Source of the DNA: Neobacillus sp. SuZ13
GTDB lineage: Bacteria > Bacillota > Bacilli > Bacillales > Cytobacillaceae
Assembly: GCF_030123365.1 (NCBI RefSeq)
Contig: NZ_CP126107.1
Span: forward strand, 4,487,501 to 4,551,500
Length of the DNA stretch: 64,000 bases
Direction of reading: 5' to 3'
The position numbers were made by a program, and so were the translations under genes. The first letter of the stretch is position 1, and the number at the start of each line of letters is the position of its first letter. Below are positions 42,427-51,437 of this stretch, piece by piece. The notes beneath the pieces are model-generated. The model was not told the origin of the DNA. It saw only the letters and a program-made list of their open reading frames with translations, and made no database searches.

Positions 42427-43371
42427 TTATGAGGCCACATCCCGTTTCTTGAAGACTGTGAAGGCTAAGAGTTGGAATACGGCAAAGTAGATGAGCAGCA
42501 TGATGATTGAGAATGACATTGACATCCCTTCGACCATTGGTGTTCCTTCCACATATTGCATAAGATTTGTGTTGGCAAACAAGATGTATTTAGCCCAGCT
42601 AAATTTCAAGGACAAAAGGACAGTAAATTGTGCCCCGGTGAACAATAAAAACAATGATAAGCCGATAGCTAAGGAACTGTTACGGAATACAGATGAAATC
42701 ATGAATGCCATCGTCGCTAACATAATCGTATCAATCGAACTTAATCCGTAATAAATCATTAAGTGGATAATAATGGGTTGTTCCGTTACTTGCCCATTGG
42801 AATAATTCAAATATGGCACCGGTTGTTCCGGCATTCCAAAAAGGATTGTACCAAGTAGAGCCGAGAAAACGAACAAAACAGCCAGCAGCCCGAACGCAAA
42901 TAAAATCACGGTTAAATATTTCGAGGTTAATATCTTGCTGCGGTTGATTGGTCGTATTAATAACAATTTGATGGTTCCCCAGTTGAATTCACTGGCAACA
43001 ATTCCTGCTGAAATGATAATTGTAAATAAGCCAGGCAAAATAATCAGTTGGGACGCATCTTTTACAAATGTCCAGACATTATATTTTTCATTAAAGGGGA
43101 TATGATGCTTGATGCGGTAATCATTTATTGCGATTTCCTCTTTATAAAATTGCTTCTCCAGCTTTGAAGTGCTTTGATTCATCTGCTTCTTTAGGGCTTC
43201 ATTCTCCTGCACTAATGTCTGTTCCCAATTTTTATCGAGGTTGAAATCCTTTTCTTGATATTTGTGAAAAATACCGAAGATCGCAGTGATGACTACTAGA
43301 ATGGCAATCATTACATAGGTCCCAGGCCGTTTAAAAATTTTCATCCATTCATTTTTAATTAAATTAACCAC
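42427..43371 (-). CDS. ABC transporter permease (ABC-2 type)
   Basis: 314-residue membrane protein with about six helices, a long extracytoplasmic charged loop (about residues 40-105) after the first helix, and the usual NEWMKIFKRPGTY start. It partners the ATPase just upstream, whose stop it overlaps by eight bases. Substrate unknown; such pairs often export antimicrobial peptides or act on the envelope. Confidence 0.88.
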   Translation of the reverse strand: MVNLIKNEWMKIFKRPGTYVMIAILVVITAIFGIFHKYQEKDFNLDKNWEQTLVQENEALKKQMNQSTSKLEKQFYKEEIAINDYRIKHHIPFNEKYNVWTFVKDASQLIILPGLFTIIISAGIVASEFNWGTIKLLLIRPINRSKILTSKYLTVILFAFGLLAVLFVFSALLGTILFGMPEQPVPYLNYSNGQVTEQPIIIHLMIYYGLSSIDTIMLATMAFMISSVFRNSSLAIGLSLFLLFTGAQFTVLLSLKFSWAKYILFANTNLMQYVEGTPMVEGMSMSFSIIMLLIYFAVFQLLAFTVFKKRDVAS

Positions 43372-44293
43372 GGCTTGGCACCCCCTTTTCGGTTGTCAAT
43401 TCAAGGAAACGATCTTCTAACGTCTTTGCAATTTCTTTGACCGCAAAAACCTGAATATCTTCAGCGACGTATTGTTTAATTAGAATCGGGATTTGTTGTT
43501 TTGGAAGTTCAATAGTTATTCCATTCCTAGAACGGTTCGCTCGAACATTGGGATAGTGAACTCCAATCAGATTTAAGGCTTTATCCGCGGGGACTACTTC
43601 TAGTTCATAGATCGTTTCAGAAGTGCCGTGGACAAGTTCCTGGACAAGATGCACATCAATTAAGCGGCCATTTTGGATAATGCCAATCCGATCACACATC
43701 ATTTCCATTTCTGAAAGCAGATGGCTAGAAACAATCACAGCGAGATTTTTTTCACGTGCTAAGAGACGGACATAATCGCGAATCTCTCGGATACCAGCAG
43801 GATCTAATCCATTTGTTGGTTCGTCCAAAATCAAGACTTGAGGGTCATGTAAGAGACACTGAGCCAATCCTAGTCTTTGGCGCATTCCAAGAGAATAGGT
43901 TTTTACCTTATCGTGGATCCGATCAGTTAATCCTACTAATTCTACTATTTCAGCAATCTTCTCTTTGGAAATACCATTTGCCATTCTTGCATAGTGAATT
44001 AAATTTTGGTACCCCGTCAAGAATTTATACATTTCCGGGTTCTCCACAATTGCACCGATATGACGAACAGCCTCTTCAAAATTAGTCTTAATACTGGAAC
44101 CGCCAACCTCAATGTCTCCGGATGTAATCGCCATCAAACCTACAATCATTCGAATCGTTGTTGTTTTTCCGGCACCATTTGGACCTAAAAAGCCAAATAC
44201 CTCTCCTTTATTTACCTGAAAGCTAATATTATCTATGATCGTTCGTCCTTTAATGACTTTCGTTACGTTCTTCAACTCGACAATTTTTTCCAA
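43364..44293 (-). CDS. ABC transporter ATP-binding protein (BcrA-like)
   Basis: 309 residues. Walker A GPNGAGKTT at about residues 38-46, signature SLGMRQRLGLA, Walker B VLILDEPTNGLDP. The C-terminal extension is typical of bacitracin/lantibiotic-type export ATPases. In B. subtilis rarA and tcdA are neighbours without this pair, so the two genes look like a lineage-specific insertion. Confidence 0.92.
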   Translation of the reverse strand: MEKIVELKNVTKVIKGRTIIDNISFQVNKGEVFGFLGPNGAGKTTTIRMIVGLMAITSGDIEVGGSSIKTNFEEAVRHIGAIVENPEMYKFLTGYQNLIHYARMANGISKEKIAEIVELVGLTDRIHDKVKTYSLGMRQRLGLAQCLLHDPQVLILDEPTNGLDPAGIREIRDYVRLLAREKNLAVIVSSHLLSEMEMMCDRIGIIQNGRLIDVHLVQELVHGTSETIYELEVVPADKALNLIGVHYPNVRANRSRNGITIELPKQQIPILIKQYVAEDIQVFAVKEIAKTLEDRFLELTTEKGVPSRG

Positions 44294-44372
44294 ACTCTCT
44301 CTCCTCTCTATGTATTCTCACACTAGTTTATCGTATTATAGAAAAATTTACCTCCTAAAACTATTTAACAAA

Positions 44373-44408
44373 AGAAAGGCCCCAAACCAATAAAAGTTCA
44401 GGGCCAAC
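44373..44408 (-). terminator. Terminator of tcdA
   Basis: On the minus strand GGCCCTGAAC and GTTTGGGGCC pair imperfectly and are followed by TTTCTTTTG. Confidence 0.7.
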
Positions 44409-44416
44409 AAAAACAT

Positions 44417-45193
44417 TTATTTCTCATCCGATACACGTTGAATTTTAATGCTGCTTAATAATTGTCGCACCACATAACTTGCCATGATCAAACCAGCTGC
44501 TGATGGGACAAAAGCATTTGATGCAGGCGGCATTTGCGCTTTGCGGATCGGTGCATTTTCGTTTCCTACTTCTTTTTTAATATCTTCACGAATCACAATC
44601 GGGCTTTCATCAGAGAACACGACCGGAATTCCTTTGTGGATTCGTTCCTTACGCAGTTTCGTACGAATGACTTTGGCAATCGGATCCGTATGGGTCTTTG
44701 AAATATCCGCAATTTTAAAACGGGTTGGGTCCATTTTATTGGCTGCTCCCATACTTGAAATGATGGGAATATTTCTTTTTAAACATTCCTTCATTAAATG
44801 AATTTTATAAACAATCGTATCTGAAGCATCAACCACAAAGTCTAATTTGTGGCTAAAAATTTGCTCATAGGTTTCTTCTGTATAAAACATTTTTAAGGAA
44901 ATTACTTCGCAGTCAGGATTAATATCTCTAATCCGCTCCTCCATTATTTCCACTTTCGGCCTTCCAACAGTGGAAAGCAAAGCAATCAATTGGCGGTTGA
45001 TATTGGTAATATCTACATCGTCTTTATCTATCAAAATTAACCGGCCGACGCCTGAACGAGCTAGTGCCTCGGCAGCAAAAGAACCGACACCGCCGATACC
45101 TAAAACGGCGACCGTACTGTTTTTCATAATTTCTAGGCCTTCCTTACCAATGGCAAGTTCGTTACGTGAAAATTGATGCAGCATGAATTTCAC
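44417..45193 (-). CDS. tcdA: tRNA threonylcarbamoyladenosine dehydratase TcdA (YrvM)
   Basis: E1-like ATP-dependent enzyme, 258 residues, that cyclises t6A37 to ct6A in ANN-decoding tRNAs. The nucleotide motif GIGGVGSFAAEAL is at about residues 32-44, with DKDDVDITNINRQ following. A C-terminal hydrophobic tail (SAAGLIMASYVVRQLL) may associate with membrane, as in the E. coli protein. Confidence 0.92.
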   Translation of the reverse strand: MKFMLHQFSRNELAIGKEGLEIMKNSTVAVLGIGGVGSFAAEALARSGVGRLILIDKDDVDITNINRQLIALLSTVGRPKVEIMEERIRDINPDCEVISLKMFYTEETYEQIFSHKLDFVVDASDTIVYKIHLMKECLKRNIPIISSMGAANKMDPTRFKIADISKTHTDPIAKVIRTKLRKERIHKGIPVVFSDESPIVIREDIKKEVGNENAPIRKAQMPPASNAFVPSAAGLIMASYVVRQLLSSIKIQRVSDEK

Positions 45194-45294
45194 TCCAATT
45201 ATTAAATTCGTTATGTTTCTTTTTCCCGATTAAAAATATATCATACACTCCATCAAAAACAAGTATCTTGATAGGAATAATGAAGTAAAAAGCA

Positions 45295-45333
45295 AAATAA
45301 AACCTCCCGAATTGTCCAGGAGGTTGATCATTT
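45295..45333 (-). terminator. Hairpin terminator after the 6S RNA
   Basis: AACCTCC pairs with GGGAGGTT on the minus strand, followed by TTATTTTGC, 10-40 bases after the end of the 6S closing stem. Confidence 0.75.
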
Positions 45334-45343
45334 TGCAAATAGA

Positions 45344-45550
45344 AAAGAGTCCCAATTATGCCGTCACTTTTAACATCCTTAGTTTTGATCCCGCATTCAG
45401 CAGGGGGGTGCCCTGTTCCCGAAATTGTAAGTCCCCTTACCCGTGTAAGAGTGGGGCATTTACGCAATCAGGAAACTCTAGACTCCCGGATAATTAATGT
45501 TCGGTCAAAACTTCAGGCAACGCAACGTACATCTCAGGACTCTTCTTTGT
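45344..45550 (-). ncRNA. bsrA: 6S RNA (6S-1/BsrA type)
   Basis: About 205 nt. A closing stem pairs GAAGAGTCC near 45547 with GGGACTCTTTT near 45346. The 5' side contains GTTTTGACCGAACA, which I recognise from Bacillus 6S-1 RNA. The long, mostly paired arms with an unpaired centre fit the open-promoter mimic that binds sigma-A RNA polymerase. Its place between aspS and tcdA (yrvM) is that of B. subtilis bsrA. The ends are estimates. Confidence 0.85.
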
Positions 45551-45557
45551 TGCTTTT

Positions 45558-45586
45558 ATAATAGCATATTGAAAAAGCTGATTCAA
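45558..45586 (-). promoter_or_regulatory. Sigma-A promoter of 6S RNA
   Basis: TTGAAT (45586-45581) and TATTAT (45563-45558) with a 17-bp spacer. The predicted start near 45551 agrees with the 5' end of the closing stem. Confidence 0.85.
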
Positions 45587-45609
45587 GGTTTCATGAAAGC
45601 GAATTCCTG

Positions 45610-47379
45610 CTATTTTTTAACATTTAGTGACAAATATAATTCCTTCAATTGGGCCTCAGAAACTTCACCCGGAGCGTCCGTTAACAAGCAGCTTGCGCTA
45701 GCGGTTTTAGGAAATGCAATGGTATCTCTTAGGTTTGTGCTTCCTGCAAGAAGCATAACCAATCGGTCCAATCCAAGCGCGACCCCCCCGTGTGGCGGTG
45801 TTCCATAATCAAACGCATTTAATAAGAAACCGAATTGCTCATTTGCCTGTTCGGGTGTAAATCCAAGAATGTTAAACATTTTTTCTTGGATAGGACGTTC
45901 GAATATACGGAGTGATCCGCCGCCAAGCTCATATCCATTTAAGACGATATCGTATGCTTGGGCACGCACTTTGGAAGGATCAGAATCTAAATATTCAAGG
46001 TCTTCCCTAAACGGCATTGTAAATGGATGATGTGCGGCATAGTAACGGCCTTCTTCTTCATCGTACTCAAGGAGCGGCCAGTCTGTTACCCATAAGAAAT
46101 TGAATAAACTTGGGTCAATTAAATCTAAATCTCTTGCCAACTTTTGACGAAGGGCCCCTAATGCATCAGCGACAACCTTTTTCTTGTCGGCAACAAATAG
46201 AAGTAAATCTCCTTCGGCTGCTTCAAGGGTCGCTTTAAGCGCTTGAGCGTCCTCTTCTGAGAAGAATTTAGCAATCGGACCCTTTAGCCCTTCAGAATCA
46301 ACTTTAAGCCACGCAAGCCCCTTCGCGCCATATACAGCAACAAACTCTGTTAAGGCATCTATGTCTTTACGTGAGTAGTTGTCAGCTGCACCTTTCACAT
46401 TGATTGCTTTTACTTGGCCGCCATTTGCCACTGCCGATGCAAACACTTTAAAGCCTGAGTCTTTAACGATTTCGGAGAGATCAACTAGCTCTAATCCAAA
46501 ACGGGTATCAGGTTTATCCGAGCCGTAGCGGCTCATTGCCTCGTCATATGTCATCCTCGGGAATGACTCAGGCAGGTCTACACCTTTTACTTCTTTCATT
46601 AACTGCCTCATCATTTTTTCCATCATGCCCATGATATCTTCTTGGCTTAAAAAGCTTGTTTCGATATCGATTTGGGTAAATTCTGGCTGACGGTCTGCAC
46701 GTAAATCCTCATCGCGGAAACAGCGAGCAATTTGATAATAGCGTTCAATGCCGCCAACCATAAGCAATTGTTTAAAAAGCTGTGGTGACTGTGGCAGGGC
46801 ATAGAACTCGCCAGGATGAACACGGCTAGGTACTAAATAATCCCGCGCCCCCTCAGGAGTACTTTTTGTCAAAATAGGTGTTTCAATATCTAAGAAGCCT
46901 TCTCCATCAAGAAAATCTCTGATTTGCTTGGTCACTTGATGACGCATCTTAAGGGTTTCAAAAATAACCGGACGACGGAAATCAAGGTAGCGGTATTTTA
47001 AACGAACATCTTCAGACGCATCCGTTTTATCAGAGATCATAAATGGCGGTGTCTTGGCTTCATTAATGATTGTTACTTTTTCTGCCTGCACTTCAATTTT
47101 TCCAGTTTTCAGGTTATCATTGAAGGTAGCTACCTCGCGCGCTACAACAGTTCCAACTATATCTAAAACATACTCGTTACGGATTTTTTCAGCAATTTGC
47201 AATGCTTCTTGTGATAAATCCGGATTAAAAACTACTTGAACAATCCCTGAACGGTCGCGAAGATCAATAAATATTAATCCGCCAAGGTCGCGTCTTTTTT
47301 GGACCCAACCCTTCAAGGTTATTTTTTCACCGACTGCTGATTCTGGTACTTCCCCACAAAAATATGTTCTGCCAAACAT
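45610..47379 (-). CDS. aspS: Aspartyl-tRNA synthetase
   Basis: Class IIb synthetase, 589 residues. An N-terminal OB-fold anticodon-binding domain precedes the catalytic core with motif 2 FRDEDLRADRQPEFTQID and motif 3 GGVALGLDRLVML; a bacterial GAD insert lies between. It follows hisS by 13 bases and is probably read from the hisS T-box transcript. I could not tell from the sequence whether it charges only tRNA-Asp. Confidence 0.96.
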   Translation of the reverse strand: MFGRTYFCGEVPESAVGEKITLKGWVQKRRDLGGLIFIDLRDRSGIVQVVFNPDLSQEALQIAEKIRNEYVLDIVGTVVAREVATFNDNLKTGKIEVQAEKVTIINEAKTPPFMISDKTDASEDVRLKYRYLDFRRPVIFETLKMRHQVTKQIRDFLDGEGFLDIETPILTKSTPEGARDYLVPSRVHPGEFYALPQSPQLFKQLLMVGGIERYYQIARCFRDEDLRADRQPEFTQIDIETSFLSQEDIMGMMEKMMRQLMKEVKGVDLPESFPRMTYDEAMSRYGSDKPDTRFGLELVDLSEIVKDSGFKVFASAVANGGQVKAINVKGAADNYSRKDIDALTEFVAVYGAKGLAWLKVDSEGLKGPIAKFFSEEDAQALKATLEAAEGDLLLFVADKKKVVADALGALRQKLARDLDLIDPSLFNFLWVTDWPLLEYDEEEGRYYAAHHPFTMPFREDLEYLDSDPSKVRAQAYDIVLNGYELGGGSLRIFERPIQEKMFNILGFTPEQANEQFGFLLNAFDYGTPPHGGVALGLDRLVMLLAGSTNLRDTIAFPKTASASCLLTDAPGEVSEAQLKELYLSLNVKK

Positions 47380-47392
47380 AATTATCCCCCTC

Positions 47393-48664
47393 TTAATCCT
47401 GCAACTCTTGGAATTGCTTAATAAACGTTGCTAAATCAATTTCTACTTGCTCACCTGTAGCCATATTTTTTACATTGATTTTATTATTTTTAAGCTCTTC
47501 ATCGCCTAAAACCGCTACAAACTTAGCTTTCAGACGGTCAGCTGCTTTAAATTGAGCTTTAATTTTTCGATCCAAATAATCTCTTTCTGCTGAAAAACCT
47601 GCCCGCCGCAGCTGCTGTAACAATCCAACAGTATAATCTTTAGCTTCTTCGCCGAGTGCGGCAAGGTAACAATCAATGCCCTCGTTTGATGCAAGTTCAA
47701 TCCCTTCTGCATCAAGAGCCGCAATAAAGCGTTCAATACTTAAGGCAAAGCCGATACCTGGTGTTTCAGGCCCGCCAATTTCTTCAGCTAAACCATTATA
47801 ACGACCGCCGCCGCATAACGTAGTGATCGCACCAAACCCTTCGGCATTACTCATAATTTCAAACGCCGTGTGGTTGTAATAATCAAGTCCACGAACTAAG
47901 TTGGCATCAACTTCGAAAGGAATATCCAATTGGGTTAAATACTTCTGTAATTTCTCAAAATATTCCTTAGAAAAATCATTTAGGAATTCAAGGATCGAAG
48001 GTGCTGTTAACATCAATTCATGCTCGCGGTCCTGCTTACAATCCAAGATTCGAAGTGGATTTTTTTCAAGGCGATTTTGACAGTCATGACAAAACTCACC
48101 GATTCTTGGTTTGAAGTGATTTACAAGTGCATCGCGGTGAGCACTGCGACTTTCCTTATCACCAAGGCTGTTAATAATCAGCTTCAGCTTTTTTAAACCC
48201 ATTTCTTTATATAAGTTCATTGCTAGGGAAATGACTTCGGCATCAATGGCGGGGTCATTACTGCCTAATGCTTCAATTCCGAATTGGACAAACTGGCGAA
48301 AGCGTCCTGCTTGTGGACGTTCATATCGGAACATTGGTCCCATGTAGTAAAGCTTAACTGGCTGATTAGCCAGACCAAACATTTTTTTCTCCACGAAAGA
48401 GCGGACAACAGCTGCGGTACCTTCTGGTCTAAGTGTAAGACTTCGTTTGCCGCGGTCTTCAAATGTGTACATTTCTTTCTGAACAATATCCGTGCTATCG
48501 CCAACGCCTCTTGAAAAAAGATCTGTATGTTCGAAAATTGGGGTGCGAATCTCTTTATATTGATATTTCTCACAAAGTTCACGGGCTTTAGCTTCAATCA
48601 GTTGCCACTTTTCTACCTCACCGGGTAAAATGTCTTGCGTTCCTCGAGGAATGCTTATGGACAT
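47393..48664 (-). CDS. hisS: Histidyl-tRNA synthetase
   Basis: Class IIa synthetase, 423 residues. Motif 2 is GPMFRYERPQAGRFRQF, the histidine motif is LVRGLDYYNHTAFEI, GGGRYNGL precedes motif 3, and a C-terminal anticodon-binding domain follows. Preceded by a T-box leader, then co-transcribed with aspS. Confidence 0.97.
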   Translation of the reverse strand: MSISIPRGTQDILPGEVEKWQLIEAKARELCEKYQYKEIRTPIFEHTDLFSRGVGDSTDIVQKEMYTFEDRGKRSLTLRPEGTAAVVRSFVEKKMFGLANQPVKLYYMGPMFRYERPQAGRFRQFVQFGIEALGSNDPAIDAEVISLAMNLYKEMGLKKLKLIINSLGDKESRSAHRDALVNHFKPRIGEFCHDCQNRLEKNPLRILDCKQDREHELMLTAPSILEFLNDFSKEYFEKLQKYLTQLDIPFEVDANLVRGLDYYNHTAFEIMSNAEGFGAITTLCGGGRYNGLAEEIGGPETPGIGFALSIERFIAALDAEGIELASNEGIDCYLAALGEEAKDYTVGLLQQLRRAGFSAERDYLDRKIKAQFKAADRLKAKFVAVLGDEELKNNKINVKNMATGEQVEIDLATFIKQFQELQD

Positions 48665-48734
48665 AGTGGAAAACCTCCTTATTTTTTCTTATGTAAGTAG
48701 ACAGGATGCATCACTTGTTTCCATTAAAAAACAA

Positions 48735-49017
48735 AAAACTCCCATCCCTTGTATGAATACAAGGGACGAGAGTTTGATTAATCCCGCGGTGCCACCCTAG
48801 TTGAAGGCATAAACAACATGCCTTCCTCTTTAACAGTTAACGCCTGCTACGTTCTTCTCCTACTAGAGGGTACCCTTTTTCAGAGAGAAGCCTACGGAGT
48901 GTTCATTCATTAAGTTCCATGTAGAAATGCTTTCAGCCCAGGACATTTCCTCTCTATTCATGAGTTTGCTTAATTACTATGCTCCATCATTGGTGTATCA
49001 CAATATGTCATTTTATT
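48735..49017 (-). promoter_or_regulatory. T-box leader of hisS-aspS
   Basis: tRNA-sensing riboswitch. The T-box AGGGTGGCACCGCGGG is near 48780-48797 on the minus strand, followed by the terminator CTCTCGTCCCTTG...CAAGGGATGGGAG and a T-run. Stem I shows AGAGAGGAAATG and GGGCTGAAAGC; the sequence GAACACTCC contains CAC, the likely histidine specifier. Confidence 0.92.
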
Positions 49018-49023
49018 TAATTA

Positions 49024-49052
49024 ATATTACGGAGCATCGCAGGTATTGTCAA
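49024..49052 (-). promoter_or_regulatory. Sigma-A promoter of the hisS T-box transcript
   Basis: TTGACA (49052-49047) and TAATAT (49029-49024) with a 17-bp spacer; start expected near 49017. Confidence 0.88.
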
Positions 49053-49059
49053 TAGCCAT

Positions 49060-49236
49060 TTATGATCTTTCTAAATGTTTTTTTAACTTTCTGACATCAC
49101 CAATTGTTATTCCGAATTCTGATGCAAGTTCAAACGAGGTTGCATGCTGTTCCTTTTGAATAAAATCATGAAAATCAACACCGAAAAGCCGTCCATCCAT
49201 CGATTGGATGTTCATTCCTTTTTCACTTGCTCTCAT
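49060..49236 (-). CDS. 58-residue protein with a helix-turn-helix-like C-terminus
   Basis: ATG at 49236 follows GAGGTGATTAG. The product starts MRASEKGMNIQSMDGRLFGV and has a region SFELASEFGITIGDVRKLKK that resembles an HTH recognition segment (ELASEFGIT then VRKLKKHLER). It lies just upstream of the hisS promoter and divergent from yrvJ. The position suggests the B. subtilis gene I remember as yrzK, but I am unsure of the name. Possible small DNA-binding protein. Confidence 0.7.
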   Translation of the reverse strand: MRASEKGMNIQSMDGRLFGVDFHDFIQKEQHATSFELASEFGITIGDVRKLKKHLERS

Positions 49237-49403
49237 TACTAATCACCTCAGCCTTTTCTTCATTACTGATATTATCTCCACCATTCGTGAAAAACTTGCA
49301 TCCTTGATAGGGATTTCTCACCAAATTGGTCAATATTAGCAATTTAGGAATGATTTTCAGCTTTTTATACGCTAAAATAAAATAAATAGAAAAGGAGGGT
49401 GTT

Positions 49404-50942
49404 ATGGTCAAAAAAAGTAGTTTATTGCTATTATCTATTATTCTTATTATTGGGGCCTTTCTTCCTCATAGTAAAAGTGTGGCAGCAACAGAGTCCATTA
49501 CGATTTCCACCGATTTTGTCAATGTCCGCGGTGGTCCGGGTCTGAGTTACCCTCTTGTAAAAACAGTAAATCGGGGCGAAACGTATCCAATCGTGACAGA
49601 ACAGGACGATTGGATTGAAATTGAACTTGCCAATGGTCAAACGGGCTGGCTCGTTAATTGGCTCGTCACCAAAGAAACAGGTTCAAATAACACTGGTGTC
49701 ACAGCAAATTCGGCTATAAAAACTAATTACGGTATCGTGAATGCTGATACCTTAAATATGCGCCAGGAACCTTCTGCATTCAGTCCGGTTGTTGGGAAAC
49801 TTACCTATGGGACAAGCGTAACCATGTATTCGAAACAAGACAATTGGCTGGAAATTGGTTTTTCTAATTTAAGAGGATGGGTTAATTCTGAGTTTATTGA
49901 CGGCCAAGCGACAGGTTCCTCAACATCAGATACTGCACAAAAGAGTGGCATGATTGGAACAGTAACAGCTGACAGCCTTAGTGTCCGCTCGAGTGCCTCA
50001 TTGAATTCCAACACCATTGGGACTGTAACCATGGGGGAAAGTTTTACGATCGTAGAAGAAATGAATAATTGGGCGAAGATAGAGTACGAGTCTGGTAGTT
50101 TCGGGTGGGTAGCCGGTTGGTTTCTTGAGAAAGTGGCCTCCAGATCTCAAACCGGACAAGCCGTGAAGAAAAATATCATTACGATAATAAATAACGGGAC
50201 AAATATCCGCAAAGGACCGGATGTACAATCAGATGTTATCGAACGGACCAATACAGGCGCAACGTATACAGTGAAAAGTATCATCAATGACTGGTATGAA
50301 ATTAAGTTAGAGGATGGGAGAATTGGTTATATTGCTGGCTGGCTGGTCTCCATTAACGGAACCAAACCACAGATTAAAAAAACAGGTGCTGAAGGCTATC
50401 TTTATAATAAAACAATTGTCCTTGATCCAGGGCATGGCGGTACGGATAAAGGGGCAACTGGAGTCAGCGGTATTTATGAAAAGGACCTCACACTTCGGAC
50501 GGCACAGCTTTTGTCAGATAAATTAATGGCAGCAGGGGCTAATGTCTACATAACGAGAAAAGATGATTCTTATTTACAACTTGCCTCCCGCGTGAATATG
50601 GCACGCAGCTACAATGCCGATGCCTTTATCAGTCTTCATTACGATAGCAATGTAGATTCAAGTATCCATGGTATGACTGGCTATTACTATCACTCCTATC
50701 AACAAACCCTTGCTGAATCCATTTTTGCATCAACCGTCGGCCATACAAAAATGACAAGTCGTGGGGTTCGATTTGGTGATTTCCATGTCATCCGTGAAAA
50801 TAGTCAAAAAGCTGTTTTAATGGAACTAGGTTATCTAAGCAATCCGGCTGAAGAAATGATGATAAAATCTGCCGGATTCCAAGAAAATGCGGCTTCAGGT
50901 TTATTTGATGGATTGGCCAGATATTTTAAAGAAAATCCATAA
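49404..50942 (+). CDS. yrvJ: N-acetylmuramoyl-L-alanine amidase with four SH3b repeats (YrvJ)
   Basis: 512-residue secreted cell wall hydrolase. A signal peptide (about residues 1-29, ending SVAA) is followed by four bacterial SH3 domains, each with an NVRGGPG-, NMRQEPS-, SVRSSAS- or NIRKGPD-type start and a GW-type end, then an Amidase_3 catalytic domain (VLDPGHGGTDKGATG, FISLHYDSN, AVLMELGYLSN) with zinc-binding His and Glu. ATG 49404 follows AAAGGAGGG. Removes peptide stems from glycan strands. Confidence 0.95.
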   Translation: MVKKSSLLLLSIILIIGAFLPHSKSVAATESITISTDFVNVRGGPGLSYPLVKTVNRGETYPIVTEQDDWIEIELANGQTGWLVNWLVTKETGSNNTGVTANSAIKTNYGIVNADTLNMRQEPSAFSPVVGKLTYGTSVTMYSKQDNWLEIGFSNLRGWVNSEFIDGQATGSSTSDTAQKSGMIGTVTADSLSVRSSASLNSNTIGTVTMGESFTIVEEMNNWAKIEYESGSFGWVAGWFLEKVASRSQTGQAVKKNIITIINNGTNIRKGPDVQSDVIERTNTGATYTVKSIINDWYEIKLEDGRIGYIAGWLVSINGTKPQIKKTGAEGYLYNKTIVLDPGHGGTDKGATGVSGIYEKDLTLRTAQLLSDKLMAAGANVYITRKDDSYLQLASRVNMARSYNADAFISLHYDSNVDSSIHGMTGYYYHSYQQTLAESIFASTVGHTKMTSRGVRFGDFHVIRENSQKAVLMELGYLSNPAEEMMIKSAGFQENAASGLFDGLARYFKENP

Positions 50943-50944
50943 CC

Positions 50945-50983
50945 AAAAAGGCTTAGCACTAAATTTAAGTGCTAAGCCCTTTT
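50945..50983. terminator. Bidirectional terminator between yrvJ and dtd
   Basis: AAAAGGCTTAGCACT pairs with AGTGCTAAGCCCTTTTT, with A- and T-rich flanks on both strands. It lies between convergent genes. Confidence 0.92.
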
Positions 50984-51426
50984 TATGCTTTACTTTCAAT
51001 AATCAACGTCACGGGACCGTCATTGATTAATTCAACATCCATCATGGCACCAAATATGCCGGTTTCAACACGAATTCCCTTTTCACGGAGCATACTATTA
51101 AAAACCTCATAAAGTTCAACAGCCTGGTCTGGACGTGCCGCTCCCATGAAATTAGGCCTTCTTCCCTTTCGACAATCACCGTAAAGGGTAAATTGTGATA
51201 CTGAGAGAATTTCACCACCAACATCCATTAAAGAGAAATTCATCTTTCCATCTTCATCTTCAAAAATACGGAGATTGGCAATTTTATCAGCTAGATAGGC
51301 CGCGTCCTCTTCCTTATCATCATGGGTAACACCGACAAGTAAGACAAGCCCTTTGGTTATTTGCCCCGTTACTTCCCCTGCAACGGTTACGCTGGCATTT
51401 TTACTTCGTTGAACAACTACACGCAT
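50983..51426 (-). CDS. dtd: D-aminoacyl-tRNA deacylase
   Basis: 147 residues. It hydrolyses D-aminoacyl-tRNAs (and Gly-tRNA-Ala). The active-site motifs SQFTLYGD and the cis-proline GPVT near the C-terminus are intact. It is 11 bases downstream of relA and co-transcribed. Confidence 0.96.
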   Translation of the reverse strand: MRVVVQRSKNASVTVAGEVTGQITKGLVLLVGVTHDDKEEDAAYLADKIANLRIFEDEDGKMNFSLMDVGGEILSVSQFTLYGDCRKGRRPNFMGAARPDQAVELYEVFNSMLREKGIRVETGIFGAMMDVELINDGPVTLIIESKA

Positions 51427-51437
51427 TTTGAAACTCC

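Noticed and set aside
45162..45497. Open frames of 61-101 codons in the aspS-tcdA gap
   Set aside because: They overlap the 6S RNA and show no family features or ribosome binding sites.
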